Part shown: positions 7,882-15,763 of the stretch, piece after piece
How positions within the stretch are numbered: position 1 is the first letter of the stretch
Layout: each line of letters begins with the position of its first letter
Assembly: GCF_009852415.1 (NCBI RefSeq)
Contig: NZ_WOXS01000002.1
Location: 7,170,001 to 7,234,000, forward strand
Direction: 5' to 3'
DNA length: 64,000 nt
Source of the DNA: Streptomyces sp. Tu 3180
Lineage (GTDB): Bacteria; Actinomycetota; Actinomycetes; Streptomycetales; Streptomycetaceae
The notes under the pieces: generated by a model
What the model was told of the DNA's origin: nothing
Databases searched by the model: none
What the model saw: the letters and a program-made list of their open reading frames with translations, nothing else
Program-made: the position numbers and the translations under genes

Positions 7882-8571
7882 GTGCGTCCCGCGCGCCCCG
7901 AGCCCGACTGCTCGCTCTCGCCGCCGGCCCGGCTCTACCTGCTGGCCTGGGACACCGCACGACGGGAGGTCGCCGACCCGGCCCGCCTGTCCCCTCTGGT
8001 GCGGGCCGGTGCCCTCGCCGACCTGGCCCGGCGCGGTCTGCTGATCGACGACGACGGCGTCACCACGCCGCGCGACCTGGACTCCCGCACCGGGGACGCG
8101 GTCCTCGACGGGCTCCTGGAACTCGTCAGCGAGTCCTGCCCGCACTCCTGGCGCACCTGGGTGACGCTGCGGGCCCGCCACACCCTCGACGCGGTCCGCG
8201 AGCAACTGGTGGCCGAGGGGGTGCTGCGGGCCGAGCGGCGGCGGGTCCTCGGCGTGTTCCCCACCGTGGAACACGTCCTGGACGACGTGGCCCGGGTGCG
8301 GCACCTGCAGCAGGAGGCGCGGCGGATCCTCGACGGCCCCGGGCCGGCCGAGGACGTCCCCGAGACGGACGCGGCGGTCGTCGCCCTGGGGGCCTCGGCG
8401 GGACTGAGCACCCTGCCGCCGGGCAGGGACCGGGCCGGCCGGCGACGGCGTGTCGAGGACCTGGCCGAGCGCGGCGGGGCCGCGACGCCCGCACTGGGCC
8501 GGATCGTCCGCGAACTGCGCACCGCGCTGACCGCCGCCGGGCCGGTGCCGTCGCTCACCGCCGGCGGATGA
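7882..8571 (+). CDS. GPP34 (GOLPH3/Vps74-like) family protein
   Basis: Predicted 229-residue, mostly helical soluble protein of the GPP34 family. Eukaryotic members (GOLPH3/Vps74) bind phosphatidylinositol-4-phosphate and glycosyltransferases; the role of the many Streptomyces paralogues is unknown. Typical features are the N-terminal LSPPARLYLLAWD segment, a GALADLARRGLL helix, a LIDDDGVTTP turn and a WVTLRARHTLDAVREQL helix. The GTG at 7882 is chosen because GAGGAGG sits 4-5 bases upstream; the open frame extends 44 codons further but into promoter DNA of the divergent ABC-F operon. Two strong hairpins follow. Confidence 0.75.
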   Translation: MRPARPEPDCSLSPPARLYLLAWDTARREVADPARLSPLVRAGALADLARRGLLIDDDGVTTPRDLDSRTGDAVLDGLLELVSESCPHSWRTWVTLRARHTLDAVREQLVAEGVLRAERRRVLGVFPTVEHVLDDVARVRHLQQEARRILDGPGPAEDVPETDAAVVALGASAGLSTLPPGRDRAGRRRRVEDLAERGGAATPALGRIVRELRTALTAAGPVPSLTAGG

Positions 8572-8579
8572 AGCCCACG

Positions 8580-8663
8580 GCCCGCGGCCTGCCCGCGGGC
8601 GCGGCGAACCGGTCGCCGGCGCGCGGCCCCGCCCGCTCGCGTCCGACGGCGCCGGGCGGGGCC
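8580..8663 (+). terminator. Double hairpin after the GPP34 gene
   Basis: Two perfect stems follow the stop. GCCCGCGG/CCGCGGGC spans 8580-8600 with a 5-base loop. GGCCCCGCCCG/CGGGCGGGGCC spans 8625-8663 with a 17-base loop. Confidence 0.6.
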
Positions 8664-8754
8664 CCGGTGGAAACCCCGCCCGGCCGGCGGCAGCCGTGCG
8701 TCCCTGTCGGATTCCTGCCGGTCATCGCCCGGCCCGGCTGGTTGAGTGGCCCGC

Positions 8755-9594
8755 ATGACGCACCCCACCACCGTCCTTCGTGACCGTGCCCTCGCCTTCC
8801 GTTCGCTGCACCTCCCCGGCCGTCCGCTGGTCCTGCCCAACGCCTGGGACCCCGCGAGCGCCCGGCTGGTCGAGGACGCGGGCGCCGCAGCCGTGGCGAC
8901 CACCAGCGCCGGCCTCGCCTGGGCCCTCGGAGCGGCGGACGGGGAGCGGATGGACCGCGAGCGGGCCCTGGCGGCCGTCGCGGGGATCGCCGGCGCCGTC
9001 GGCGTGCCCGTCACCGCGGACATCGAGAGCGGTTACGCCGAGGACCCCGAGGGTGTCGCCGGCACCGTGCGCGCGGTGCTCGCGGCGGGCGCGGTCGGGG
9101 TGAACATCGAGGACGCCCTGCACGGCGCGGGGCGCGGACCGCTGCGCCCCGTCGCCGAGCAGGCCGAGCGCGTCGCCGCCGCCCGCCGGGCCGCCGACGC
9201 GGCGGGCGTGCCCCTGTTCGTCAACGCCCGTGTCGACACCTTCCTGCGCGGTGCCGGGGGAGTGGAGCAGACCCTGGAGCGCGCCGCCGCCTACCGCGCC
9301 GCGGGCGCCGACGGGATCTTCGTCCCCGGAGCCGTCGACCCGGAGACCGTCGAGGAACTCGCCGCCGGCATCGACGGGCCGCTGAACGTGATGGCCGGTC
9401 CCGGCGCACCGCCGGTCGCCGACCTCGCCGCCCTGGGCGTCGCGCGGGTCAGCGTCGGCTCCGGCATCGCCCAGGCCGCGCACGCCCTGGTCCGCCGCGC
9501 CGCACGGGAGCTGCTCGGCGCGGGGACGTACGGCGCGATGGCCGGGGGACTGGACTACGGCACGCTCAACGCGCTCATGGGCGACGGGAGTTAG
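8755..9594 (+). CDS. Isocitrate lyase/PEP mutase family protein
   Basis: Predicted 279-residue TIM-barrel protein of the isocitrate lyase/PEP mutase superfamily, whose members make or break C-C or P-C bonds of 2-oxo acids. Diagnostic blocks are LPNAWDPASARLVEDAG (residues 28-43), the metal-binding DIESGY (89-94), GVNIEDALH and NARVDTFL. The PNAWD form marks the poorly characterised 2-methylisocitrate-lyase-like branch common in Streptomyces, not the phosphonate-forming mutase. ATG at 8755 is chosen over the GTG three codons upstream. No ribosome-binding site is evident, so the mRNA may be leaderless. It converges on the ssgD-like gene 27 bases away. Confidence 0.8.
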   Translation: MTHPTTVLRDRALAFRSLHLPGRPLVLPNAWDPASARLVEDAGAAAVATTSAGLAWALGAADGERMDRERALAAVAGIAGAVGVPVTADIESGYAEDPEGVAGTVRAVLAAGAVGVNIEDALHGAGRGPLRPVAEQAERVAAARRAADAAGVPLFVNARVDTFLRGAGGVEQTLERAAAYRAAGADGIFVPGAVDPETVEELAAGIDGPLNVMAGPGAPPVADLAALGVARVSVGSGIAQAAHALVRRAARELLGAGTYGAMAGGLDYGTLNALMGDGS

Positions 9595-9621
9595 CCCGCC
9601 GGCACCTCCGTCCCGGTCCGG

Positions 9622-10035
9622 TCAGGCGTCGCGCATCAGCTCCGCCAGGTCGCGGTCCAGGTCGAGCTGGAGGTGTTCCAGACCGGCCGGCACCAGCTCG
9701 CTCGTGGCCTGGAGGAACCGGCGCACCTCACCCGAGCGGACGTGCACCACGGCGGTGCCCTCGGGGGCGTGGAACTCGAGCACGGTCCGGTCGTAGCCGT
9801 ACGGCCGCACCCGTACGTCGCCGTGGCCCTCGGGACCCCGCAGCCCCGCGGTGAGCAGCTCGCGGGAGAACGTCCAGCAGACCTCCACGCCCTCCAGGGT
9901 GGCGGGTGCGGGGAAGGTCATGCGGACGGCGAACGGATCGTCGCGGTCGTAGTGCAGGGTGGCGGGAATGCTCGGCATCCGCGGCGCGGCGGCGACGAGA
10001 CGGGCCTCGACGGGCTGCTCGATGACGGTGGACAA
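9622..10035 (-). CDS. ssgD: SsgA-like sporulation/cell-division regulator, probably SsgD
   Basis: Predicted 137-residue SALP protein. The family is restricted to morphologically complex actinomycetes and guides septation and cell-wall remodelling during sporulation. Family signatures are the YDxxDPFAVRMTF strand, CWTFSRELLTAGL, GHGDVRVRPY and a C-terminal LDLDRDLAELM helix. The N-terminus (STVIEQPVEARL) and the neighbourhood resemble SsgD of S. coelicolor from memory; that paralogue assignment is less certain than the family. The start is a TTG at 10035 with GGGAG about 8 bases upstream. A 52-bp perfect palindrome lies 55 bases further upstream. Confidence 0.8.
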   Translation of the reverse strand: MSTVIEQPVEARLVAAAPRMPSIPATLHYDRDDPFAVRMTFPAPATLEGVEVCWTFSRELLTAGLRGPEGHGDVRVRPYGYDRTVLEFHAPEGTAVVHVRSGEVRRFLQATSELVPAGLEHLQLDLDRDLAELMRDA

Positions 10036-10348
10036 CGCCTTGCTCCCTCGTGACGGCTGGACGGGCTTCCGGGCGGATCGGGCCTCAGACCCGTCTCGGG
10101 TTGTGCGCGGCACCGCGGTGCCGCGCACAACCCGAGACGGGCCCTACTGGAAGAGACGACGGAACGAGTCAATCCGTGCACATGGAGAGCGAGTGACCTC
10201 TGTCACCGCCTTCATGCACCCGAGTGACGCGGCCCTCCGCGCGCGTTTCGTGAGGCACTTGTGTCGTTCTCGCGCACACCGGTCGCACACCGGTCCGTCC
10301 GCGCGGCCGTCTGGACGGCCCCCGGAAGGTGGACTAGCTTCGCCCGCC
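10036..10348. other. Divergent intergenic region between ssgD and the beta-propeller gene
   Basis: 313 bases without a convincing gene. It holds the ssgD ribosome-binding site, a 52-bp perfect palindrome (10090-10141) and, to its right, lower-GC sequence that should contain the promoter of the rightward gene. I could not place -35/-10 boxes with confidence. Confidence 0.6.
10090..10141. repeat. 52-bp perfect palindrome
   Basis: A 26-bp arm starting CCCGTCTCGGG and ending GCACCG is followed, with no spacer, by its exact reverse complement. The whole 10090-10141 stretch is self-complementary. It would form a very stable cruciform or RNA hairpin in the ssgD upstream region. Confidence 0.95.
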
Positions 10349-11473
10349 ATGAGGCGCTGGAGGAGCACGCGACCGACGAGACGGACGAGACCGACGCACC
10401 GCCGGGCGACCGCCGCGGCCGTGTGCGCGGCGGCACTGGCCGCCCTGACGACCGTACCGGCGCAGGCGGACGCCGGGGGGCCCGCGCCGGGGCACCGGGC
10501 ACCGCACTGGGCGCCGAAGGACAGCGGCACCCCGGACGTGCGGTTCCGCGGTCTGGCCGCGGTCGGCCGCGACACGGCCTGGCTCGCGGGGACGCGGGGC
10601 ACCGTCCTGCGCACCACCGACGGCGGGGAGAGCTGGCGGAACGTCTCGCCGCCGGGCGCCGGGGAGTTGCAGTTCCGCGACGTCGAGGCGTTCGACGCGC
10701 GGCGGGCCGTGGTGCTGGCCATCGGCGAGGGCGAGGCGTCGCGGGTCTACCGCACCGACGACGGCGGGGCGACCTGGACGGAGTCCTTCCGCAACGCCGA
10801 TCCCCGCGCCTTCTACGACTGCCTCACCTTCTTCGACCGCCGCCACGGCCTCGCGATGAGCGACCCGGTGGACGGGAGGTTCCGCATCCTGTCGACCCGC
10901 GACGGCGGCCGCTCCTGGACGGTGCTGCCCGACACCGGGATGCCGCCCGCGCTGGAGGGCGAGGCCGGCTTCGCGGCGAGCGGCCAGTGCCTGGTCTCCT
11001 CGGGACCGAAGGACGTCTGGCTGGCCACCGGCGGAGCGGCACGCGCGCGCGTGCTGCACTCCACCGACCGGGGGCACACCTGGACGGTCACCGGCACCCC
11101 GGTCCCCGGGGGCGATCCGGCGCGCGGGGTCTTCGCCCTCGCCTTCCGCGACCGCGCCCACGGCCTCGCCGTCGGCGGCGACTTCCGCCCCGACCGGGCC
11201 TCGCCGCACGCCGCCGCCCGCACCTTTGACGGCGGCCGCGGCTGGCGCCCGGCCACCACCTCCCCGCCCGCCTACCGCTCCGGCGTCGCCTGGCTCCCGC
11301 ACAGCCGCACCGCCGCCCTCGCGGTCGGCCCCACCGGCACCGACCTGACGACCGACGCCGGCCGCACCTGGCGGACGGTCGACACCGGCTCGTACGACAC
11401 CGTGGACTGCGCACCCGACCGCGGCTGCTGGGCCGCGGGGGAGAAGGGGAGGGTCGCCCGTCTGGAGTACTGA
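10349..11473 (+). CDS. Secreted beta-propeller protein with Asp-box repeats (Ycf48-like)
   Basis: Predicted 374-residue exported protein. An arginine-rich start and a hydrophobic stretch at about 20-40 ending in AQA-DA form a signal peptide, possibly Tat-type although no clear twin-arginine motif is visible. The mature part has at least six Asp-box-like repeats: RTTDGGESW, RTDDGGATW, STRDGGRSW, STDRGHTW, RTFDGGRGW and TTDAGRTW. Such repeats mark sialidase/BNR and Ycf48-type beta-propellers. Catalytic sialidase residues are not evident, so a structural or binding role is more likely than a hydrolase. A few cysteines in the mature protein could form disulfides. Confidence 0.75.
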   Translation: MRRWRSTRPTRRTRPTHRRATAAAVCAAALAALTTVPAQADAGGPAPGHRAPHWAPKDSGTPDVRFRGLAAVGRDTAWLAGTRGTVLRTTDGGESWRNVSPPGAGELQFRDVEAFDARRAVVLAIGEGEASRVYRTDDGGATWTESFRNADPRAFYDCLTFFDRRHGLAMSDPVDGRFRILSTRDGGRSWTVLPDTGMPPALEGEAGFAASGQCLVSSGPKDVWLATGGAARARVLHSTDRGHTWTVTGTPVPGGDPARGVFALAFRDRAHGLAVGGDFRPDRASPHAAARTFDGGRGWRPATTSPPAYRSGVAWLPHSRTAALAVGPTGTDLTTDAGRTWRTVDTGSYDTVDCAPDRGCWAAGEKGRVARLEY

Positions 11474-11543
11474 CGCATGCGGGGGTCCTGTCTGCCGCCG
11501 ACGCGGGTACCCGTCCGCCGAAAGCGAGAGGAAGGGAGCGGAC

Positions 11544-11867
11544 ATGCCACGCGGTTCCAGTCCCAAACGGGAGCGTCAGTACGAGCACATCAAGGAGAGC
11601 GCGCAGGACCGGGGCGAGAGCGCGGGACGCGCCAAGGAGATCGCCGCGCGGACGGTGAACAAGGAGCGTGCCCGGTCCGGCGAGTCCAAGAGCGCGAGCC
11701 GCACCTCGACCCAGGACATGTCGTCCGGCCGGCGGGGCGGGCAGCGGTCCGGCAAGGGCTCCCAGGGGCCCACCTACGACCAGCTGTACGAGGAGGCCAA
11801 GCGCCGTGGCGTCGAAGGCCGTTCGAGCATGAACAAGAGCCAGCTCCAGCGGGCGCTCGGCAAGTGA
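11544..11867 (+). CDS. Small basic protein with SAP/Rho-N-like C-terminus
   Basis: Predicted 107-residue, highly charged protein. Residues 1-75 are Lys/Arg/Ser/Gly-rich and probably disordered. The last 35 (TYDQLYEEAKRRGVEGRSSMNKSQLQRALGK is the region, about 77-107) form a helix-extended-helix pattern like SAP or Rho N-terminal domains, which bind nucleic acid. Similar actinobacterial proteins are often labelled plasmid stabilization protein without proof. The ATG has AGGAAGGGAG upstream. An 18-bp hairpin follows, so it is monocistronic or ends a transcript from the upstream gene, 70 bases away. Confidence 0.7.
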   Translation: MPRGSSPKRERQYEHIKESAQDRGESAGRAKEIAARTVNKERARSGESKSASRTSTQDMSSGRRGGQRSGKGSQGPTYDQLYEEAKRRGVEGRSSMNKSQLQRALGK

Positions 11868-11872
11868 GCCGT

Positions 11873-11922
11873 CCGCGCGGCGGGCCCCCGTCCCTTCCCG
11901 TGGGCGGGGGCCCGCCGCGCGG
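11873..11922 (+). terminator. Strong hairpin terminator
   Basis: An 18-bp perfect stem with a 14-base loop: the arm 11873-11890 pairs exactly with 11905-11922. It starts five bases after the stop of the small basic protein. Confidence 0.75.
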
Positions 11923-11978
11923 GGGGACCGGGGACGCCCTCCCCGCGGAACGCGCACGCCCCGTAGGCTCGGGGCACG

Positions 11979-12671
11979 ATGACGACCGTACGCATACCGG
12001 CCGACTGGCCCGTAACCGAGGAACAGGCCCGCGCCGTCCAGGACGCGCTCCGCGCGCGGGTGGTGCTCGACGAGCCGGGCCCGCCGCCCGGGACGGGCCA
12101 CGTCACCGGGGTCGACGTGGCGTACGACGACGAGCGGGACGTCGTCGCCGCGGCGGCCGTCGTCCTGGACGCGGAGAGCCTGGACGTCGTCGCCGAGGCC
12201 ACGGCCGTCGGACGGATCTCCTTCCCGTACGTGCCCGGGCTGCTCGCCTTCCGCGAGCTCCCCACCGTCCTCGCCGTCCTCGACGCCCTGCCCCGCCCGC
12301 CCGGCCTGGTCGTCTGCGACGGCTACGGTCTCGCGCACCCCCGCCGCTTCGGCCTCGCCAGTCACCTCGGCGTCCTCACCGGCCTGCCGACGATCGGCGT
12401 CGCCAAGAACCCCTTCACCTTCACCCACGACGACCCGGACACCCCGCGCGGCAGCACGGCGCCGCTGCTCGACGGCCGCGAGGAGGTCGGCCGCGCCCTG
12501 CGCACCAGGGAGGCCGTCAAGCCGGTCTTCGTCTCGGTCGGCCACCGCGTGAGCCTGGACAACGCCTGCGCCCACACGCTCGCGCTGACCCCCGCCTACC
12601 GTCTCCCGGAGACCACCCGCAGGGCGGACGCCCTGTGCCGCAGGGCGCTGCGCGGGACGGCCCCGGCCTAG
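11979..12671 (+). CDS. nfi: Endonuclease V (deoxyinosine 3'-endonuclease)
   Basis: Predicted 230-residue repair nuclease that nicks DNA (and in many species RNA) one base 3' of deaminated adenine (inosine). The conserved core is intact: TGVDVAYD with catalytic Asp46, PYVPGLLAFRELP with Glu93, DGYGLAHPRRFGLASHLG with Asp114, and GVAKNPF with Lys143. Length is normal for the family. ATG at 11979 follows the previous terminator closely, so it has its own promoter. The stop codon sits in the loop of a hairpin. Confidence 0.92.
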   Translation: MTTVRIPADWPVTEEQARAVQDALRARVVLDEPGPPPGTGHVTGVDVAYDDERDVVAAAAVVLDAESLDVVAEATAVGRISFPYVPGLLAFRELPTVLAVLDALPRPPGLVVCDGYGLAHPRRFGLASHLGVLTGLPTIGVAKNPFTFTHDDPDTPRGSTAPLLDGREEVGRALRTREAVKPVFVSVGHRVSLDNACAHTLALTPAYRLPETTRRADALCRRALRGTAPA

Positions 12672-12681
12672 GCCCGGGGCC
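12659..12681 (+). terminator. Hairpin overlapping the nfi stop codon
   Basis: GGCCCCGG (12659-12666) pairs with CCGGGGCC (12674-12681), with the TAG stop inside the 7-base loop. Confidence 0.5.
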
Positions 12682-13040
12682 TGGCAGGGGCGGGTCACGT
12701 CGGATGATCCCGCCTGGTGGTGGACGTCTTCCCGGTGGGAGGGGACCAGCCGCACGGCGCGTCCGCCCGGGCGCGGGTCCCGGTCCTCCGGGTGGCGCGC
12801 GTGCAGCACGGGCGGCCGCCGGTCCGTCAGGGGGCGGAAGGAGTCCGGCAGTCCGTGGCCGCCGTGATCGCGCGGGACGCGTGTCCGCGGGGCACGGCAG
12901 GCCGGCGGGCCACGGCCGTCACCCGTGCGGCCGCGTCGGCGGGGCCCGCACCACGTGGTTTCGGCCCAGACCGAAAGGGAGCGCGGATCTCCCCGCGGGG
13001 CGGCAGGCTGCGGTGCAGGACCGGACCGGGAGGAAGGGAA
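12682..13040. other. Intergenic region before the SH3-like gene
   Basis: 359 bases with no gene I can support. A frame is open upstream of the GTG at 13041 but has no ribosome-binding site and poor protein-like content. GGAGG at about 13029-13033 is the ribosome-binding site of the next gene. No clear promoter boxes were found. Confidence 0.5.
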
Positions 13041-13466
13041 GTGTCCGACATGGGCATGGGACGTCGAAAGGTGACGGCCGCGGTGGTCACGGCGGCCGCC
13101 GCGGTGACCACGCTGCTGGGAACGGCGGCACCGGCGAACGCCGCGATACACCAGTGCATGAGGTCCGGCAGCTGGATCAACTGCACCACGGTCACCGGCA
13201 TCGATCCGGGCTCGTACCTGATGGTGCGCACCGGCCCCGGCTACGCGTACGGCCCCATCGACGCCGCCTACAGCAGGTTGTACAACGGCAACGAGGTCGG
13301 CCTGTCGTGCTGGAAGCTGGGCGACGGGGCCTACGACAACCCCGGCTACCGCTACTGGATGTCCGTGGAGCTCACGAACAGTCGTTCGGGTTGGGTCAAC
13401 GACTGGTACCTGAACACGGGGCACCCCGACGTCTGGAAGCAGCAGATCCGCGAGTGCCGCTCCTGA
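13041..13466 (+). CDS. Secreted SH3-like small protein
   Basis: Predicted 141-residue exported protein. A signal peptide (basic MGRRK, hydrophobic Ala/Val/Thr stretch, ANA cleavage site near residue 34) precedes a compact domain with four cysteines and many Tyr/Trp/Gly residues, for example MVRTGPGYAYGPIDAAY and SGWVNDWYLNTG. This pattern matches the bacterial SH3-type fold of actinobacterial secreted proteins. The ligand is unknown, with cell wall likely. GTG at 13041 has GGAGG 7 bases upstream. A 20-bp hairpin shared with the convergent gene follows. Confidence 0.72.
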   Translation: MSDMGMGRRKVTAAVVTAAAAVTTLLGTAAPANAAIHQCMRSGSWINCTTVTGIDPGSYLMVRTGPGYAYGPIDAAYSRLYNGNEVGLSCWKLGDGAYDNPGYRYWMSVELTNSRSGWVNDWYLNTGHPDVWKQQIRECRS

Positions 13467-13584
13467 CGCCCGGCAGGACCCGGAGGCATCTCGTCCGCGG
13501 GGAGCGAGCGTCCGGGTGCCCGGCGGCGTCACGGCGGGGGCCGCCGTCCTCGACCGCCGCACGGGCGGTTCCACCGGGCGGCTC

Positions 13585-13625
13585 GGCGCACGGCACCGGC
13601 CCGGTCCGGGCCGGTGCCGTGCGCC
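13585..13625. terminator. Bidirectional 20-bp hairpin between convergent genes
   Basis: Arms 13585-13604 and 13606-13625 are exact reverse complements around a single central T. The stem lies between the SH3-like gene and the small minus-strand gene. Confidence 0.75.
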
Positions 13626-13632
13626 GCGGGAC

Positions 13633-13830
13633 CTAGGACGCCTCCGCCGCCTCGATCCCCCACCGCCCCACCTCGCGGTACTCCGAGTCGTAGACCACCG
13701 ACCCGTCGCCGGGCTCCAGCGGGTAGTGGCGCAGGTTCCCCGCCCAGTACCGCAGGATCCGCCCCAGCTCCCCGGCCGGGTCCTTCGCCAACGCTTCGCC
13801 GTCCATGGTGACTTCGAGAAGGAATCGCAT
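13633..13830 (-). CDS. Conserved-looking 65-residue hypothetical protein
   Basis: Predicted 65-residue acidic soluble protein with a helical core (LAKDPAGELGRILRYWAGNLRHY) and a terminal acidic helix. I recognise similar short proteins in Streptomyces but no function. The ATG at 13830 is chosen by content: further upstream the open frame runs through sequence that does not look coding. The ribosome-binding site is weak (GAAGG very close). It ends next to a 20-bp bidirectional hairpin. Confidence 0.55.
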   Translation of the reverse strand: MRFLLEVTMDGEALAKDPAGELGRILRYWAGNLRHYPLEPGDGSVVYDSEYREVGRWGIEAAEAS

Positions 13831-14100
13831 GCCTTCAAGGATTTCATTGAACTCCTTGTTGGCACTTGGGAGCGCGCTCCCGCCGGCTGACGTGGAGGTG
13901 TCCGGCCGGATCGGCCCGAAAGTCCCAAGCCGGGGGGACGCCGAACGGGCGGCGGGGCCCGGATCGCCGCTTCCGGGGGCGCCGATCGTGGGGAGGGGTC
14001 GCGCGGCGGCCCCCCTCGCGTACCTGTTCATGGCACTCATGTACGGACTGAGTAGGTGTACGGATGCCCGGCCGACGCCCCCGGCGGCAGGCTGGGGCGC

Positions 14101-14247
14101 ATGACGACGCACCGCACGCCCGAGCCTGTCGCACCCCCCGCCCAGCCCGTCGGGCGGGCCGTGACGATCGGGCTGATCCTCGCCGTACCGGCCGGGCTCG
14201 GCTGGATCGCCGGGATGGTCTGCACCGTGCTCGGGTGGCCGCTGTAG
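14101..14247 (+). CDS. 48-residue single-span membrane protein
   Basis: Predicted small membrane protein: a proline-rich N-terminus (THRTPEPVAPPAQPV) followed by one hydrophobic span at about 20-46 (TIGLILAVPAGLGWIAGMVCTVLGW). Third-position GC fits coding. Function is unknown. It converges on the reductase gene nine bases away. Confidence 0.55.
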   Translation: MTTHRTPEPVAPPAQPVGRAVTIGLILAVPAGLGWIAGMVCTVLGWPL

Positions 14248-14256
14248 CGCGCCCCC

Positions 14257-15435
14257 TCAGCGGGTCGCGGCGACGCGGAAGCGGATCCCCGCGGTCTGCA
14301 GCCGCTCGACCAGCGCGTCGCCCATCGCCACCGCCGTGGTGACCTGTCCGGACGTCCGCGGGAGGTCGTCGAGGGCCAGGCAGAGCGCCCCCTCGGCGAG
14401 CATCTTCGCCGTCTCGTCGTAGCCGGGGTCACCGCCCGAGACCTCCGTGTACACCCGCCGTCCGCCGCCCTCGCCCACGAAGCGGACGGTGAACCAGCTC
14501 CGGGCGCGCTTCTCGGGGCTCGGCCCGTCACCGGGCCTGAGCCGGCCGGAGAGCCCGCGCCGCACGGGAGGCAGTTGGGCCGCCGCCACCAGCGCGCCCA
14601 CGGCCGCGACCCCGCCGATCGCCACGGGAAGGCGGCGGACGGCCGCGTAGTGCCGGTAGCGGAAGTCGGGGCCGTACCGGTCGAGCACCCTCGCCGAGCG
14701 GCGCACGATCTGCGCGTCGACGGTCGGCAGCGGCAGGGCCCAGGCGCCCACCTCCGGGGCGTAGCGCGGCGCGCCCGACGGTGTCGAGACCCGGCGGCCC
14801 ACCAGCCGCGGCTCGTGGCGCCGGCGGTCCCGGGCCGCCGCACGCAGCCGGCGGGGCCGGGCGAACTGGCCCAGCGCCGAGGCGAACGTCCCGCCGGAGA
14901 AGGCCGCGTCGGCGGTCACGAAGCCGTCCACGGTCAGCGGCACCCCCTCGGGCAGCTGCCGCACGGTGAAGTAGGCGCCCAGGTCGTGCGGCACCGAGTC
15001 GAAGCCGCAGGCGTGCACCAGCCGCGCGCCGGTCTCCCGCGCGCGTGCGTCGTGGCGGACGTACACCAGGTCCACGAACTCGGGCTCACCCGTGAGGTCG
15101 ACGTAGTCCGTGCCGGTGTCCGCGCAGGCGGCGACGAGTTCCTCGCCGTACTCCACGTAGGGGCCCACCGTCGTGGCCACCACGCGCGCGTGCTCGGCGA
15201 GCTCGCGCAGCGAGGCCGGGTCGGACGCGTCCGCCCGCAGCTGACCGACCTGCTCGCCCCCGGGCAGCCGCTCGCGCAGCCGCTCCAGCTTCCCCGCGCT
15301 GCGGCCCGCGACCGCCCAGCGCAGCCCGGCGGGCGCGTGGGCGGCGAGGTACTCCGCGGTGAGCGCCCCGACGAAGCCGGTGGCTCCGAAGAGCACGATG
15401 TCGTACGGACGGTCCGTCCCGTTCAGCCTGCTCAT
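14257..15435 (-). CDS. Saccharopine dehydrogenase-like NAD(P)-binding reductase
   Basis: Predicted 392-residue Rossmann protein. The nucleotide-binding motif GATGFVGALTAEYLA sits at about 17-32. Further blocks are AGRSAGKLERL, TTVGPYVEYGEELVAACADTGTDYVDL and HACGFDSVPHDLGAYF, all typical of the actinobacterial trans-acting enoyl reductase/saccharopine dehydrogenase NADP-binding family. A hydrophobic segment at about 295-315 (VAAVGALVAAAQLPPV) may associate with membrane. Mycobacterial relatives act in polyketide-lipid assembly; the substrate here is unknown. ATG at 15435 has AAGGGG upstream. It is divergent from the fatty-acid oxidation operon and might share its control region. Confidence 0.8.
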   Translation of the reverse strand: MSRLNGTDRPYDIVLFGATGFVGALTAEYLAAHAPAGLRWAVAGRSAGKLERLRERLPGGEQVGQLRADASDPASLRELAEHARVVATTVGPYVEYGEELVAACADTGTDYVDLTGEPEFVDLVYVRHDARARETGARLVHACGFDSVPHDLGAYFTVRQLPEGVPLTVDGFVTADAAFSGGTFASALGQFARPRRLRAAARDRRRHEPRLVGRRVSTPSGAPRYAPEVGAWALPLPTVDAQIVRRSARVLDRYGPDFRYRHYAAVRRLPVAIGGVAAVGALVAAAQLPPVRRGLSGRLRPGDGPSPEKRARSWFTVRFVGEGGGRRVYTEVSGGDPGYDETAKMLAEGALCLALDDLPRTSGQVTTAVAMGDALVERLQTAGIRFRVAATR

Positions 15436-15527
15436 GAGACACCCCTTGGTCGTGCAGCCGCGCCGCTGTCGGTCGCCGAGGCTAGCGTGAGGGGTGCGGA
15501 GCGCGACGACGAGCCCGGAGGAAGCCG

Positions 15528-15713
15528 ATGGCCGTGCCCAGGAACGCCCTGAAGAAGTGGGAAAAAGCACCCGGACACGGCCTCGCCCGGCCCCGGCACC
15601 GAGGGACCGGAGCCGTCCGCGCGCCGCGGCGGGCGGAGGTCCGCAGCCGTCCGCGCGTAAAGTTTCCAAGCGCTTGCTTGCCCGGTCTTGTGCCGGGTGG
15701 AACGCGTTCTTAG
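15528..15713 (+). CDS. Doubtful small basic ORF in the divergent region
   Basis: A 61-codon frame starting MAVPRNALKKWEKAPG with GGAGGAAG 4-5 bases upstream of the ATG. The first 15 codons look protein-like, but the rest is arginine/proline-rich as in random high-GC frames and it overlaps the operator candidate. No family recognised. Confidence 0.25.
   Translation: MAVPRNALKKWEKAPGHGLARPRHRGTGAVRAPRRAEVRSRPRVKFPSACLPGLVPGGTRS
15667..15676. promoter_or_regulatory. CAAGCGCTTG palindrome, candidate TetR-type operator
   Basis: CAAGCGCTTG lies about 90 bases upstream of the CoA-transferase start. It resembles CAAG-N2-CTTG sites of TetR-type lipid-catabolism regulators such as mycobacterial KstR2. 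No regulator gene is adjacent and the assignment rests on motif shape. Confidence 0.35.
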
Positions 15714-15763
15714 CATCACTGGTGTTACATCGTTTGTGTCACGGTCGGGGCGAGGAGCTGCGG

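Larger units (their letters stand above)
15436..15763. other. Divergent control region of the fatty-acid oxidation operon
   Basis: 328 bases between the reductase gene and the CoA-transferase. It contains a doubtful small ORF, a CAAGCGCTTG palindrome at 15667-15676, and the GAGGAG ribosome-binding site of the CoA-transferase. The sequence around 15655-15745 is less GC-rich than its surroundings, as expected of a promoter. Confidence 0.6.

Noticed and set aside
10090..10141. Inverted-repeat end of an insertion sequence
   Set aside because: No transposase, no second copy of the arm elsewhere in the window and no target-site duplication were seen.
11088..13928. A 946-codon open frame on the minus strand
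   Set aside because: It runs antisense through the end of the propeller gene, the small basic gene, nfi and the SH3-like gene. Its content is Arg/Gly/Pro-rich with no domain, the usual shadow frame of high-GC DNA.
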